This document shows positions 49,956 to 61,277 of a stretch of DNA of 64,000 nucleotides, piece by piece. The DNA comes from Fulvia fulva (Eukaryota > Ascomycota > Dothideomycetes > Mycosphaerellales > Mycosphaerellaceae). The stretch spans positions 3,162,001-3,226,000 of the forward strand of contig NC_063020.1 of NCBI RefSeq assembly GCF_020509005.1, read 5' to 3'. Numbering within the stretch: position 1 is the stretch's first letter; each line of letters begins with the position of its first letter. The notes below the pieces were generated by a model. It worked only from the letters and a program-made list of their open reading frames with translations, was not told where the DNA came from and made no database searches. The translations under genes were made by a program, and so were the position numbers.

Positions 49956-50576
49956 ATGCCCTACTTCAACCCCCATCGCGCAGGCCCGTTCAACCATCTC
50001 GACGTGGACGGCAACAACCAATTCTACCACCTCCATCCCGATCTCACCAAATACGAAGATGACACCAGCCGGGAGCCTGCCTATACTCCATCCACAGGCC
50101 GGCCAATGTACTTCAAGAAGGTCTCAAACGTCATTGCAGACCACCTGAAAGTCCACTCAAACTTGGACAACTTCAACCTGGACATACACATCGAGGTATT
50201 CGACGAAGAATGCAATTCTGAGTCCTTCATGAACCCCATGCGTTGGCAAGACGGTGTCGAGGTATGGGACGTTGCCGTAGCATGCATCAAGATCGAGTTT
50301 GAGCGTGTGAAGCAATTGCTTAGTTACTTCGATCCAACCTATTACAATGAACACGTCAGACTGAAGCAACTTGGGGACGAAGAAAGCGACAAGCGAGCAA
50401 TGAAGTGGGGAGATCTGTACCACACAATCAAAGCTTTGAGACCACATGCTGAGAAATGGGTGGAGTATCTCAAAGACCCGGGCTATTGGTTGGAAGTCAT
50501 GGAGCGCGAGGAGGAGGAAGGAGACAATAGGGAGGAAACTTTCATGCGTTTACCTTCTGGAGGATTGAAGCGTTGA
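49956..50576 (+). CDS. hypothetical protein, charged and soluble
   Basis: 206 residues, single exon, not recognised. It is rich in aromatic and acidic residues, with no signal peptide or membrane span. A middle strand-like segment (NLDIHIEVFDEECNSESF), an amphipathic helix (CIKIEFERVKQLLSYF) and an acidic Glu run near residue 188 are the visible features. Codon use looks like its neighbours, and the frame is uninterrupted over its full length, so I take it as a real but orphan gene. Confidence 0.6.
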   Translation: MPYFNPHRAGPFNHLDVDGNNQFYHLHPDLTKYEDDTSREPAYTPSTGRPMYFKKVSNVIADHLKVHSNLDNFNLDIHIEVFDEECNSESFMNPMRWQDGVEVWDVAVACIKIEFERVKQLLSYFDPTYYNEHVRLKQLGDEESDKRAMKWGDLYHTIKALRPHAEKWVEYLKDPGYWLEVMEREEEEGDNREETFMRLPSGGLKR

Positions 50577-51414
50577 ATTTACATGGTCGTGCGATCCTCA
50601 TAGCGAAGTGACATGCAAGAGCGAAACTGCAACGAAACCACAACCCCGAGATTCAATGTCCCAAACAATGCTCGTTCTCGCATTCACAAGCAAATAGCAC
50701 AGTCATAACTGTACCACAAGCCGTGAAGGGAGTTTACGGAGCCCGACACCAGCTACAAGGAAACGGCTGAACGATCCGAAGATGAAGCTTTCCGACCGGA
50801 CATGGGGACCGGGGCGGAACCATCTCACTTAATTGAATAGTGGTCACTATGATACTTTGAATCATCTGAGAGCCTCAAGGTCTCAATATTCACGTCCAAC
50901 GGACTGGTCTATATAGCATATGGTAGGTCACTTACTATTGTAGGTCCAATCCGGACTTCGTTCTTTGAATGACAAATCTACCTTAGCAGTGGCGTAGGCA
51001 CCTTTGTTCAATACACTTCCACCGCAACTACCCGCGTCAATGTGCTGACCACAGCAGTGATTTGATCTCTTATGGCCTTTGATTAGAGCAACAAGATCGA
51101 GGGTGAGACTTTTCCGCACAGCCTCCGTTCACTTGCCTACCTCGTGGCCGTGGCTGGCCAGAGCTTATCCTTGTCACAAGAAGTAATGAGCCAACGACAT
51201 CGCGATAACGATCATGTCGTGACTCCGATGAGGTTGACATTGTACGCTGTAGGTAAGAGACTGCTGTAAGTACTATAGGTGGCCATTCCCATCTCTTGCT
51301 TTCTTTCTCCACTATCGCAGCCTCTTATCGAGACTTCACTGCTCAGTAGGCAAAGAAGCCGCACAACTGCCTTGGTCCGGCCCCTACCCAGCATAACTTC
51401 TCGAGACTACTGAT
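50577..51414. other. intergenic
   Basis: About 840 bp before the broken NADH dehydrogenase gene. Nothing recognisable. Confidence 0.45.
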
Positions 51415-53796
51415 ATGAGCATTTTCAAGCCATTGCAGGCTAGGCTTTCGAGCCTCCTGCTGTCCTCATGCAGTGCTAATAAGAGGCCTCCCGGCGTGTC
51501 TATAGGTGGATCTCTTGGCAACCAGCATAGAAGCATCACGAGCAAGCAGCTCGAAGCCGCAAAGAATGGAGTGGGAACCGCAAGGGGTGCACATCACTCA
51601 CTGACACCCTCAGATCGCGAACGAGTCGTTATTCTGGGCAGCGGCTGGGCCGGCTACAATTTAGCCCACAGCCTCAACCCCAAGAGAAGTACCAGACAGT
51701 CGTTGTGTCGCCGCGATCCTACTTCGTTTTCACGTCGCTTCTCGCTTCGACTTCGGTGGGTACCTTGGAGTTCAGAACAGCTCTCGAACCAATCCGATCC
51801 CACGGAGCCAAATACGAGTACATCCAAGGTCGAGCCGATGCCGTTGACTTTGGGAAGGAAGAGACCATGGTCCGCGAGACGGTTCGAGATCCCAATCAAG
51901 GTCTTCTGTCGACCAGAGCAGGCGAGGAGAAAGATGAGAGGCCAATTGAGATGCGGATCGAGGCCAGTCGCGGCGAGCTGTTCTCCATGGCATATGACAA
52001 GCTGGTGATCGGTGTTGGCGCGTACAGTCGGACATACGGCATTCCTGGCGTGAAAGAGAATGCGTTCTTCTTGAAAGATGTGCAAGATGCGAGGAAGATC
52101 CGCAATAAGCTGCTGTCGTGCTTCGAGACGGCAGCTTTACCTACCACGCCGGTAGCACTCAAGAAGCAGCTGTTGAATTTCGCAATTGTAAGCATAATGA
52201 AGGGTGATAGGCATCTTCACGTGTCTGTGACATCTGCTGACCCTGTACCCTGTGTTTTAGGTCGGCGGTGAACCTACTGGTATTGAGTTCTCCGGTGAGC
52301 TCCAAGACATCGTCCGTGAGGACATGACCAAGCTGTACCCGGGTCTGATCGAGCACGTACGAATCACCGTGTACGACGTAGCCGACAAGATCTTGCCAAT
52401 GTTCGACGAGACCCTTGCGAAGTACGCAGCAGAGCACTGTATCAAAGAAGGCGTCAATGTCAAGACCAGTCACAGGATCCGTGGGCTGAAGCGAGGATTT
52501 CCGAAGGTGAACGGGTCGGGCAACTTGCACGACGATGTGAAGGCTAGCGGCTTCACGTTGAGTCTCCAGAACGGCGAGGAATCTGAGGTTGGCTGTGGTC
52601 TGGCTGTCTGGAGCACTGGCTTGATGAGCAATCCGTTCGTCGACAAAGCGCTGAGTCCAAGCTTTACCGCACCAGCGTCCTGTGTACGCATGTTGAACGA
52701 CATCAATCCGAGTCCAGAAGTACGTACTGAACATGGGCGTCATGAGTAGCTGACAACAGCGGTGGTCGATTGAAGACGCATTTGCCCAACAGAGCAATTG
52801 GTGTTCGGCGTAGCAGGCTAGTGTCACAAAATGAGGCGAACGGAATTATGGTTCACAGTCAACTGCCGACTGGACAGTCCAGCAGCACGAACGTACTGGT
52901 AGTAACATCTACCACGGTCATTTCGGATCCTCAGCATCTCGGAAGCGTGTCGGAATATACGCCGCTTCGACAGCCAAAATATCCTTGTCGTGAGAGGATG
53001 TACCCGCGCGCTACCGAGATGCTGAGGATCCGAAATGACCGTGGTAGATGTTATAGTCACCGGTGATTTCCTTCGAGTCCAATTAGAAGCCGCCGATAGG
53101 CATGAGGATGGTCCAACTGCGATCCTGAGAGATGTTTATGCCTTGGGCGACTGCGCGGTGACAGCGAGAACGCAGTATCCAGCTACTGCGCAGAAGGCAT
53201 CCCAGCAGGCGAGGTGGCTCGTGAAGAAGCTTAACAAGGGTGATGTCGACACTCGCGGATTCTCATTCGTAAGTACCTTTCAAATTTACCTGGGTTGGAA
53301 GTCATGATGGCCTGAGTGACCCTTGCTCGCATTGCAGCCCAAAACTTGAAAGCTCCTCTCCACGAGCGGTACAGCAGCGGCTGCGCTAGCATCTCAGCAG
53401 CCTTTTGCTCGTGACATATGCTGTACAACAGCCAGTGTTGCTCGATCGCTGACGGTGTGACTCCAGGAAAGCCAGGGGATCATGGCTTATGTCGGTGCTT
53501 ATCGTGCCATTGTGCAGCTCAACAGTGGGAGCTTGTCCGGTCGTACGGCTTGGTTGATGTGGCGGGGTGCCTATCTCACGAAATTTTGATACCGATGTAC
53601 TGGTGAGAGTTCCCCAGGATCATCCCTCTCGACGTCGCTGCAAGCTTGAGCACGTGCTGACACCTTCTTTGTCTGCTAGGGCTATCAATTGGTATGTTGC
53701 TCAAGTCTGGCCTATGGAGCAGCATGATTTGGAAACTGCTGCGCATGTGAGCTGACGGTCCCTAGGGCATTTGGCAGGGACATCTCGAGGTTCTGA
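51415..53796 (+). pseudogene. alternative (type II) NADH:ubiquinone dehydrogenase, multiply disrupted
   Basis: NDH-2 oxidises NADH at the mitochondrial inner membrane without pumping protons. The remains are clear: a presequence-like N-terminus, first dinucleotide fold VVILGSGWAGYNLAHSL (about 51630-51675), SPRSYFVFTSLLASTSVGT, the second fold VGGEPTGIEFSGEL (52261 on), YALGDCAV and QKASQQARWLVKKLNKGD (53140-53240), SGRTAWLMWRGAYLTK (53528-53580) and the end AFGRDISRF at 53763-53796. Introns such as 52188-52260 still have good sites. Lesions: two extra bases near 51685; a frame break near 52730-52775; a 147-bp MITE at 52905-53051; and a deletion of roughly 22 nt near 53580. No intron can explain them all, so the gene is dead. 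Confidence 0.85.
52905..53051. mobile_element. 147-bp MITE with perfect 38-bp inverted repeats
   Basis: The arms 52905-52942 (ACATCTACCACGGTCATTTC...) and 53014-53051 are exact reverse complements over 38 bp, separated by 71 bp without coding potential. TA stands on both sides (52903-52904 and 53052-53053), the target duplication of Tc1/mariner elements. It lies inside the broken NDH-2 gene, between the parts that encode the end of the second domain and the VTGDFLRVQ segment. Perfect arms suggest recent movement by a transposase encoded elsewhere. Confidence 0.85.
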
Positions 53797-55135
53797 GTTT
53801 CTTCACACAGCGGGGATCGTTGACCTGGTTGCCCCAGATCTGTTTCGCCTGAGCACGTCGACTGCCGGTTCACACTCGTGTGAAGCACGAGGGGAGCGAC
53901 GTGGACTTGGGCATGCAGATGCGTCGGCGCGTGCGTGTATACCTCACTTGGCGTCCATGTGGCGTCAAGACAGGCGACTCCAGGCAAATCTGAGTTGCGC
54001 CATGATCTGTGACTCCGTGGCCGCACAGACTGACATGTAGAAATAGAGTTCAAATAGATAAATGTATGGATGGAGTCCGGAGGAGAATGCAGGCCCATTG
54101 TGGTGTTGTCGTCGTTCGTGTTGCCGCCCAATGTTGACAGATGGCGATCAGCTCAGCACAGGCGGCGGCAGTGGGTGTGCGGCATGGGTGTTTCGCGGAG
54201 GGAAGAGAATCTTGCGACGATGTTTGATAACGAGAAGCCAGACCGATGTGTTTCCGTGGCGACATGATGCAGTCGCTCGCAGACGACGCAGAGTGCGCAG
54301 AGTACCCCTGAAAGCGGCCACGAAGATAGACAAGCGTGGGTTGTAGTCGCGAAGCTTAATCAATTGGATGTGATCATGTGGGACCCGACATGTACTCCTC
54401 CTCTTCTTCTCCTCGTACCGTACCTGCTGCTGTATGTACCTGCCGCCGCGCCTGCTGCCATTGGAGCCTTGTCTCGCCGCTGCTCTTTCTACCGCAGCGT
54501 GCACTGCGCAACATCGTTGAGGCAAGCGCTGCAGCGCCACACAAAGCCAATCCCACCCGCGTCGAACCTGGAACAGCGCAATGCTGCACATGGTCTGAAA
54601 CGGCTGCGCAACGAATCAGTAACTTCGGCAGCGACGACGCAAACTACCGGCGACGGGCGACGATAGCAGCCGAGTAGCACCGTCATACTGGTCGCCTCGC
54701 TGCACTCGCGCATTGCGCAACGATACCGACTTCACCGTGTGCACCGGCGCAAACAGCAAGTGCCTTGGTTGTGAGCAGCCATCGTCTTTGGCCCCTGCAC
54801 ACGCTGTCTTAGGCTGTTACAGAACCTGGAACGTCCGCTTGAGATTGCGACAACGAGCAGCAGCGTGGGAGCGCGGGCCAGAAACACCACCCGCACGTCT
54901 CTCTGGTCTATTCGCGGACACCCGCACGACGGTGCAGCAAGGGATCACGATCAGGCACGTCTGCGCGACAGCAGTGGACAAAAACGCCAGTACCCGAGGC
55001 AACGGTAGCATTCCAGCAAACCCACGCGCCTTTGTTGGACCCGACCACAATCACCAATAGCGAAATTGCGGGCATTGCGACGCCGGCCACAGTCACGGCG
55101 ACAGCAAAAGAGACGACGTCGCGGGACTGCACACC
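53797..55135. other. 1.3-kb upstream region of the RasGAP gene
   Basis: Several overlapping short frames on both strands but no domain. The composition is GC-rich with CG-rich patches near 54,900-55,120, as in long regulatory leaders. I see no gene here. Confidence 0.45.
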
Positions 55136-57635
55136 ATGGCCGTCTCAATGCTACATACACCCTCGCGCGCCTCCAGCTCATCCGCCTCTTCATACGTGCC
55201 CGTCACCCGCCAGAATACCATGAGCTCTCAGGAGGGCTCGCGCTCCATGCGCGCCTCAAAGCGGTACTCCGTCACGGCCCTGTACCTGTCGATGAATGCC
55301 AACCAGCGGGACCTGGAGATTGAGGACGACCTAGCAAGAGGTGAGCATTGGGATGAATGTTCGGCAGTCGGTGCACGAGACTAACGTTGGGCAGCTCAAA
55401 AAGCACTGCGAGAACTCAAGGCCAAGATATCGTCTCAGTCTAAGAAGAACTTCGTGCTTGAGAAGGATGTTCGATATCTCGACTCCCGAATAGCACTGCT
55501 GGTCCAGAACCGTATGGCACTGGAGGAGGTATGTCGCTTTCAATGGTCTGAGAGTTGGGTATACAATGCTAACGATTCGCAGAAGGAAGAAGTCGCAAGC
55601 CACCTGGACGACTCCCTCGACCTCACAGAAGGCTCGTTCCCGAACGATGAGAAGACGCAGAAATATGGCAACCTGTTGTTCCTGCTACAGAGCGAACCTC
55701 GACACATCGCCCACCTATGTCGTCTAGTCACAATGGCCGAGATCGATCAGCTCCTCCAGACGGTCATGTTCACAATCTATGGTAACCAATACGAAAGCCG
55801 AGAAGAACATCTTCTCTTGACTATGTTCCAGGTGAGCTATGTCGTACAGTGTGACTTGATCAACATGACACTAATCCAAGCAGTCCGTCCTTACCTTTCA
55901 GTTCGACAATACACCAGACTATTCCTCATTACTACGAGCCAACACTCCAGTATCGCGCATGATGACCACATATACACGACGAGGGCCAGGGCAAAGTTAC
56001 CTGAAGACTGTCCTTGCAGAACGCATCAACTCTTTGATCGAGATCAAGGATCTTGATCTGGAAATCAACCCGCTCAAGGTCTACGAGAGCATGATCGGCA
56101 AGATTGAAGCAGATGGCGGAACGCTACCGGCGAATCTGCCAAAAGGCATCACAGCCGAGCAAGCAGCCGCGAACGAAAACGTGCAAAGGATCATCGCACC
56201 ACGAATAGACATGCTGATAGAGATTGCGACATCTTTCCTGGACACGATCATCGAAGGTCTGGAAGAAACGCCGTATGGTATTCGATGGATATGCAAGCAG
56301 ATTCGGAGCTTGACACGAAGAAAGTATCCCGATGCACAGGAACAGACAATCTGTACTCTGATTGGAGGCTTCTTCTTCCTTCGGTTCATCAACCCGGCCA
56401 TTGTTACACCCAGGTCATACATGCTCATCGAACAGACACCCGCCGAGAACCCGAAACGCACGCTCACTTACGTTGCAAAGATGCTTCAGAACCTGGCCAA
56501 CAAGCCAAGCTACGCAAAGGAGCCATACATGCAGAAACTACAGCCATTCATCCAGCACAACAAAGAGCGCATCAACAAATTCATGATGGATTTGTGCGAG
56601 GTGCAGGACTTTTATGAGACGCTGGAGATGGACAACTATGTTGCACTATCCAAGAAAGATCTCGAACTCTCCATTACTCTCAATGAGGTATATGCCATGC
56701 ACTCTCTCCTGGACCGACATAACAAGGAACTGGTCAAGGATGAAAGCTCACATCTGAACCAATTGTTAGGTGAGCTGGGACCAGCTCCTGCACAATTGCC
56801 CAGGAAGGAGAACAGAGCGATCAACTTGCCGCTCTACAGCAAATGGGAGACATCGCTGGATGACTTCACTGCAGCCCTCGACATCACTCAGGAGGAGGTG
56901 TACTTCATGGAAGGCAAGTCCACATTCGTGATGATCATGCGGTCCTTGCCAGCGGGATCCATGGTCATGCGCAGGCCATTGAAGCTGGATCGCATTGCTG
57001 AAGCAGCAGCTACGACCAAGAACGACTCCGTGATGGTTCGCAAGGGCATCCGCGCGATGGAACTTCTCAACCAATTGCAGGAGCTCGGCGTCATCGACAA
57101 AGATGACAGTTATGCAATGCTTAGGGATGAAGTCGAGCAGGAGCTGGTTCATCTCGGCTCACTGAAGGAGAAGGTCATCGCAGAGACGTCGAAGCTCGAT
57201 GAAGTATTCCGGACCATACGGGACCACAACGCATATCTGGTTGGCCAATTGGAGACATACAAGAGCTACCTACACAATGTTCGAGGCCAGTCCGAGGGGA
57301 CATCGAAGCGCAACCAGACCACCAAAGTCCTTGGACCATACAAATTCACACATCAAGAACTCGAAAAACAGGGAGTGATACAGAAGAGCAACGTACCCGA
57401 AAACAGACGAGCGAACATTTATTTCAATATCACCAGTCCCAGCCCTGGCACATTTGTCATCAGTCTGCACTACAAAGGTCGTAATCGCGGTCTTCTGGAG
57501 CTTGACCTCAAGCTCGACGACCTACTGGAGATGCAGAAGGAGCAACAAGAAGACCTGGACCTGGAATACGTTCAGTTCAACGTATCGAAGGTTCTGCAGC
57601 TGCTCAACAGGCGCTTCGCCCGTAAGCGCACCTGA
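55136..57635 (+). CDS. gap1: Ras GTPase-activating protein (Gap1/Sar1 type)
   Basis: Four exons, 55136-55340, 55395-55528, 55583-55831 and 55884-57635 (introns 54, 54 and 52 nt), encode 779 residues. It switches Ras off by speeding GTP hydrolysis, as S. pombe Gap1 does in mating and morphogenesis signalling. A Ser-rich N-terminus and short coiled coil (about 60-115) precede the RasGAP domain (about 150-420), with the arginine-finger loop SLLRANTP (Arg214) and the [12 protein letters not shown] signature near 361. The RasGAP_C region follows (about 560-779: [33 protein letters not shown], a RRFARK end). The relation to IQGAP proteins is through that C-terminal domain; no IQ or CH motif is seen. 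Family length is matched only when spliced. Confidence 0.93.
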
Positions 57636-58350
57636 TGCGAGCCAGGGCGAGGAGTGGCCCACCATGTACTTGCATAATCTTCATCTTGCTGCAATGCCAC
57701 GGTTTCGGCGTTTTGGGAGAAGCAAGATCGCGAGAAGTCTTTGTTTGTTGTTGATTTCGAAGATACCCGGAGGAGATTGTACGATCAGGGCGACGAAGAG
57801 ATACCAGTTCATCAGCAAACCACAGAAAGCAGCAGTAGATGTCGCAGAAACAGCGAAAGAGGTGAAGCTGGAGTTATGCTTTCGAAGCGAGTCTTTGCGG
57901 ATGCGGATCATTTTTTGCGCTGGGCGCCATGATGAGAGAAAGATGCGAGGGTGGATATGTAATGGAGCGAGGTGGATGGACTGTTGATGTAAGAATATAG
58001 TGAAGAATACCACAATTATTGATACCCATCAATGATCGTTCTCACCACGAGCTATGCTTGTTGCTATCACTATCGCAATATACTTCCTGGCTAAAGCATC
58101 ACGCGATAAGGTCCCTGCCTGACGGGAGGATCACATGCCGTGGGTCCTGCAGGCATCAAGCTGTCTGCCGCAGGCCGAGTCATGCACCCGATTGTGTCAC
58201 CGACATGGAACAGTCATCTTCGTTCGAGGACATTGATGAACCATAGCATACACCAAACATAATCTACCATACCCTACCTAAGTACCTATTCTCATCCATC
58301 TCACCATCGAAACCTGAGACGTTGTCATTCGTTTGTTGTCAACACCTGAG
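57636..58350. other. intergenic
   Basis: About 715 bp, the 3' flank of gap1 and the upstream region of the small four-exon gene. The frames present are short and in no recognised family. Confidence 0.45.
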
Positions 58351-59005
58351 ATGTCGTCCTCGATCGCGATCCCGAAGCGAAAGCAAGCAGCCGTTGTGGC
58401 TCAGGCCTCTTCATCACCGAGTTCCTATGGCAGTTCGATGGGCTCGCCCCTGAGTAAGGGCAAGCAGAGAGCGTCAGATTGTATGCCGTCGAGCTGTAGC
58501 CCGACATCGAGGGAGTGGGTGTCGCCGAGGAGGCCGAGCTTGCTGGTATGTTCACTGCATTGCATAGTACAAAACTATATTGGAGACGATCTTGGAACGT
58601 CTTGACGTCTACGATACCTGTCTACGGTGCTGACTGACTACGTACAACAGGGCAACTCTCTCTCAAAGTCCGAACACACCGTCATCAACCTTGCCCACTC
58701 TGAAGCCCCGCCTAGACTCGTAAGTCGCGATAGCCGGCCACGGTTCATGATTCACACTGGGACAGGGCTGATGTGGCAATGCTAGGTTACGTGCGTCAAG
58801 TCTTCACAGGGTTTCAACTGGAATCAGGGTATGCTTCGTCCTTCTCAACACGGACGTAACGGGATGCAATGCTGACGGTCATACCACAGAGCTCTTCCTC
58901 CCATCTTACGCCGACTACGATTCGCACGACCTCGAGCACCGACCCGACCCAGTGGAAGACATCATTTTGACCGACGAGGAGGCGGCTGCTATGCTACCAC
59001 AATAG
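58351..59005 (+). CDS. small conserved-looking protein, four exons, function unknown
   Basis: Exons 58351-58545, 58651-58719, 58786-58828 and 58890-59005 (introns 105, 66 and 61 nt) give 140 residues. No single-frame stretch would reveal the gene. The N-terminal half is Ser/Pro-rich and disordered (SSSPSSYGSSMGSPLSKGKQ). The second half carries what looks like a conserved core: NSLSKSEHTVINLAHSE, PPRLVTCVKSSQGFNWNQ, LFLPSYADYDS, and an acidic end VEDIILTDEEAAAML. Each intron has a fitting acceptor, and the frame closes exactly. I recall similar short proteins in other dothideomycetes but not a function. The acidic C-terminus suggests a protein-binding motif. Confidence 0.7.
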
Positions 59006-59553
59006 TTGGACATTGGTACTGAGTACAGGGCCAGGCTAGCATGGTGCCCGGAGCAATGGATACAAGGAGGATACGCGACGCATGCTGTTGGATGGCATAG
59101 AAGAGTGCGGGATATGGATCGACTATGGGAGGCGCAAGAGGATATGACGTATCATCATAAGTATATCTGCGAGACATAAGGAGGAGTTCTGGAAGGGCAA
59201 TGCTTTGGGTAAGGACACGGAGTATGGCTCAGTGATGTCCTTGGGCGTTGGCGTGTGATTTGAGCTATCTGGTCATAGTTCGCATTCTCAGCTCTTATGC
59301 TGTATCAACACATTCCTAACGACAATGCCGCATCTGCACAGCCTCTTCTTGTGTAACACACTCCTGTTCGTGCCTGAGCACAGAGGCCGAGGCGGTGACA
59401 AAGCGGACAGCTCCCGCGATAACGGCGGATAACGGACATCGGCCCACTCGGCAAGTGGGCCCCGATGCGCACCGCGTCCAAGTCGCGTTTCTTAATACTC
59501 CAAAGCCGCAAACACATCAACACCCGACAACATCACACCACAAGCCAGCCAAC
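59006..59553. other. intergenic
   Basis: About 550 bp upstream of mis14. No gene was seen. Confidence 0.45.
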
Positions 59554-60240
59554 ATGTCCTCCGACCTCGTCGACTTCGAAGCAGCCTTCCCCCACGCCGA
59601 CGGAGACTCCGAACGCGCCACCTCCACAACCCACCGCAAAATCGAGCTCCAATCCCCGCAGGACTTAACCTACCTAATCGCCAACATAACAACCCACGCC
59701 CACCAAAGACTCGCCTCCAAACTCCCCGCCAACGCATCCCCCGAACTCCGCCGACAGACCCAAGCACTCATAGACCAATACATAGCCTCCCTGATCGACT
59801 CCGCCAAACCCTCCATCTCCATAAACGGGTTGGACGCCACGGATCCCTCCCTCACCTCCTTGCTCGAAACAGAAGAGCTCGATCCCTTCGACACGAAGTT
59901 GGCACAACGCGTACAATCTCTCAGTGCACAAATTGAATCTCAGACGTTGCAACTGGCGAATTTGAGGAGGAAGGCACCGCAGGAGACGGCTCAGGCTTTT
60001 ATCAAGAGTTTTGAGAAGCAGAGTGAGGAGTATGAGGAGCGGTTGAAGCTGGATCGGGAGGCGAGAATGGAGGCTGCGAAGGGTGTGAGTGTGGATGTTG
60101 GGGAGGTGGAGAGGGTGGAGGAGATGGAGGCTACGTTGGAGAGGGGCAGGAGTGATTTGGAGGCGTTGAAGGCGAGCGTTGGGCCGACTGTGGAGAGGAT
60201 GGAGAAGGCGAGGAAGGCGGTCGAGGTTGTTGAGGAGTAA
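59554..60240 (+). CDS. mis14: kinetochore protein Mis14/Nsl1
   Basis: 228 residues, single exon, starting at ATG 59554 (the frame is open further upstream but without family sequence). Mis14/Nsl1 is one of the four subunits of the MIND/Mis12 complex, which joins centromeric chromatin to the Ndc80 complex. Visible: HRKIELQSPQDLTYLIANI (residues 28-46), a typical Mis14 start, then a helical N-terminal half, an acidic linker (SLLETEELDPFD), and a long coiled coil from about 112 to the end (LAQRVQSLSAQIESQTLQL, then Glu/Arg-rich heptads). Length fits. Alternative: another coiled-coil kinetochore subunit. Confidence 0.85.
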   Translation: MSSDLVDFEAAFPHADGDSERATSTTHRKIELQSPQDLTYLIANITTHAHQRLASKLPANASPELRRQTQALIDQYIASLIDSAKPSISINGLDATDPSLTSLLETEELDPFDTKLAQRVQSLSAQIESQTLQLANLRRKAPQETAQAFIKSFEKQSEEYEERLKLDREARMEAAKGVSVDVGEVERVEEMEATLERGRSDLEALKASVGPTVERMEKARKAVEVVEE

Positions 60241-60566
60241 CTGGGAGAGGGACGAAGTTTGGATGCTATGACTGTTATGATACCCAGGGAAGGAGTATAG
60301 AGCTGCATTATGAACTGGTATTGCATTATGTTGCGCATGAACTGCAAGTATACATTCGTGTTTTTGCGAGACATGCCGAACAGCGTCGTGGATTGACCGC
60401 GTCGATAAGATGCATCATATATATGCAGATCCTCGATGCCTGCATCTTCGTTCCCCTGTTGGTCTCACTCACAAAAGCCACCATCCTGCTGCGGTATCTG
60501 AGGCACCACCACACCTCCTTTCTCAATCACATGCTCACTAACCACAAAGTCCTTCCCAACATTCTC
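60241..60566. other. intergenic between convergent genes
   Basis: About 325 bp between the mis14 stop and the stop of the PhiA-like gene. 3' flanks only. Confidence 0.5.
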
Positions 60567-61277
60567 CTACGAATACTCGAAAGCGCCCGGTCCACTTGTA
60601 TTACTAGCAAGCAAGTTCGCACCCAAGCAGCTCTTCGACGGCAGCGTCACATTCGGCAAGCTGGCATACATCTGCCACGGTCCTCTCGGCTGACGAGTGA
60701 CCGGGTCGGTGGTGTTATCAACCGGGCAGAAGAAGGTGCCATTGTTGTAGGCCAGGAACGACAGATCACCGCCGCGAGTGGTGTCGAGAGACCAGCCGCC
60801 GAGGATGCTGCCTTGAGGCTTGGAGACGGAGTGGTGGGTGGTGTAGAGGACTTTGCCACAGGATGGCTCGATGTAGCTGTGAGGGCGTCAGATGAAAATC
60901 ATGATGCAGGGAGCAGCGAGTATCGCGAGCCGAGTGCTGCCAGCTGTATGTGCAGAGGCGAGGGAGGATTGAACTTACATCTGCTGACCACCCGGCACAA
61001 TCACATCAAGGTACAGATTGCCAGTCGTGTTAGACTGCACACCATCCTGCGAGATACCGAAGATGGCGGAAGTCGAGTTTGGGCAAGAGTTGCGAAGACC
61101 GTCGATGTCTGGGCAGTAGTCTGCTGATTCTTTGCCGATCCAAAGGCCGCTAGCATTTGCGTTGATGGCGCCGAAGTGGATGGGTGAAGCGCTGCGAAGG
61201 GCCATGAGGTAGAACGAACGTTGAGCTGCAGCGGTGGAGGCGAGGGTGGTGAGGGCGGCGATGGTGAAGGGCTTCAT
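60567..61277 (-). CDS. phiA: PhiA-like secreted cell-wall protein
   Basis: Two exons, 61277-60979 and 60876-60567, with a 102-nt intron (GTAAGT...TCACAG), give 202 residues. A signal peptide (MKPFTIAALTTLASTAAAQ) leads to SFYLMALRSASPIHFGAINANASGLWIG-type sequence, then CPDIDGL..CPNSTSAIFG, LYLDVIVPGGQQIYIEP, TTHHSVSKPQGS and GPWQMYASL. This order is that of the PhiA family, cell-wall proteins needed for phialide and conidium formation in Aspergillus. Several N-glycosylation sites (Asn-X-Ser/Thr) and four or more Cys fit an extracellular protein. No GPI tail is seen. The role in this organism is inferred. Confidence 0.85.

Noticed and set aside
52159..52827. 222-residue minus-strand frame over the NDH-2 pseudogene
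   Set aside because: Antisense of clear NDH-2 exons and an intron; no family resemblance.
53797..55135. Cluster of overlapping short frames upstream of gap1
   Set aside because: Short, mutually overlapping on both strands, Arg/Ala/Ser-biased; typical of a GC-rich leader and not of coding sequence.
60321..61127. 268-residue plus-strand frame over the PhiA-like gene
   Set aside because: Antisense to two exons with a signal peptide and family motifs; the minus-strand gene explains it.
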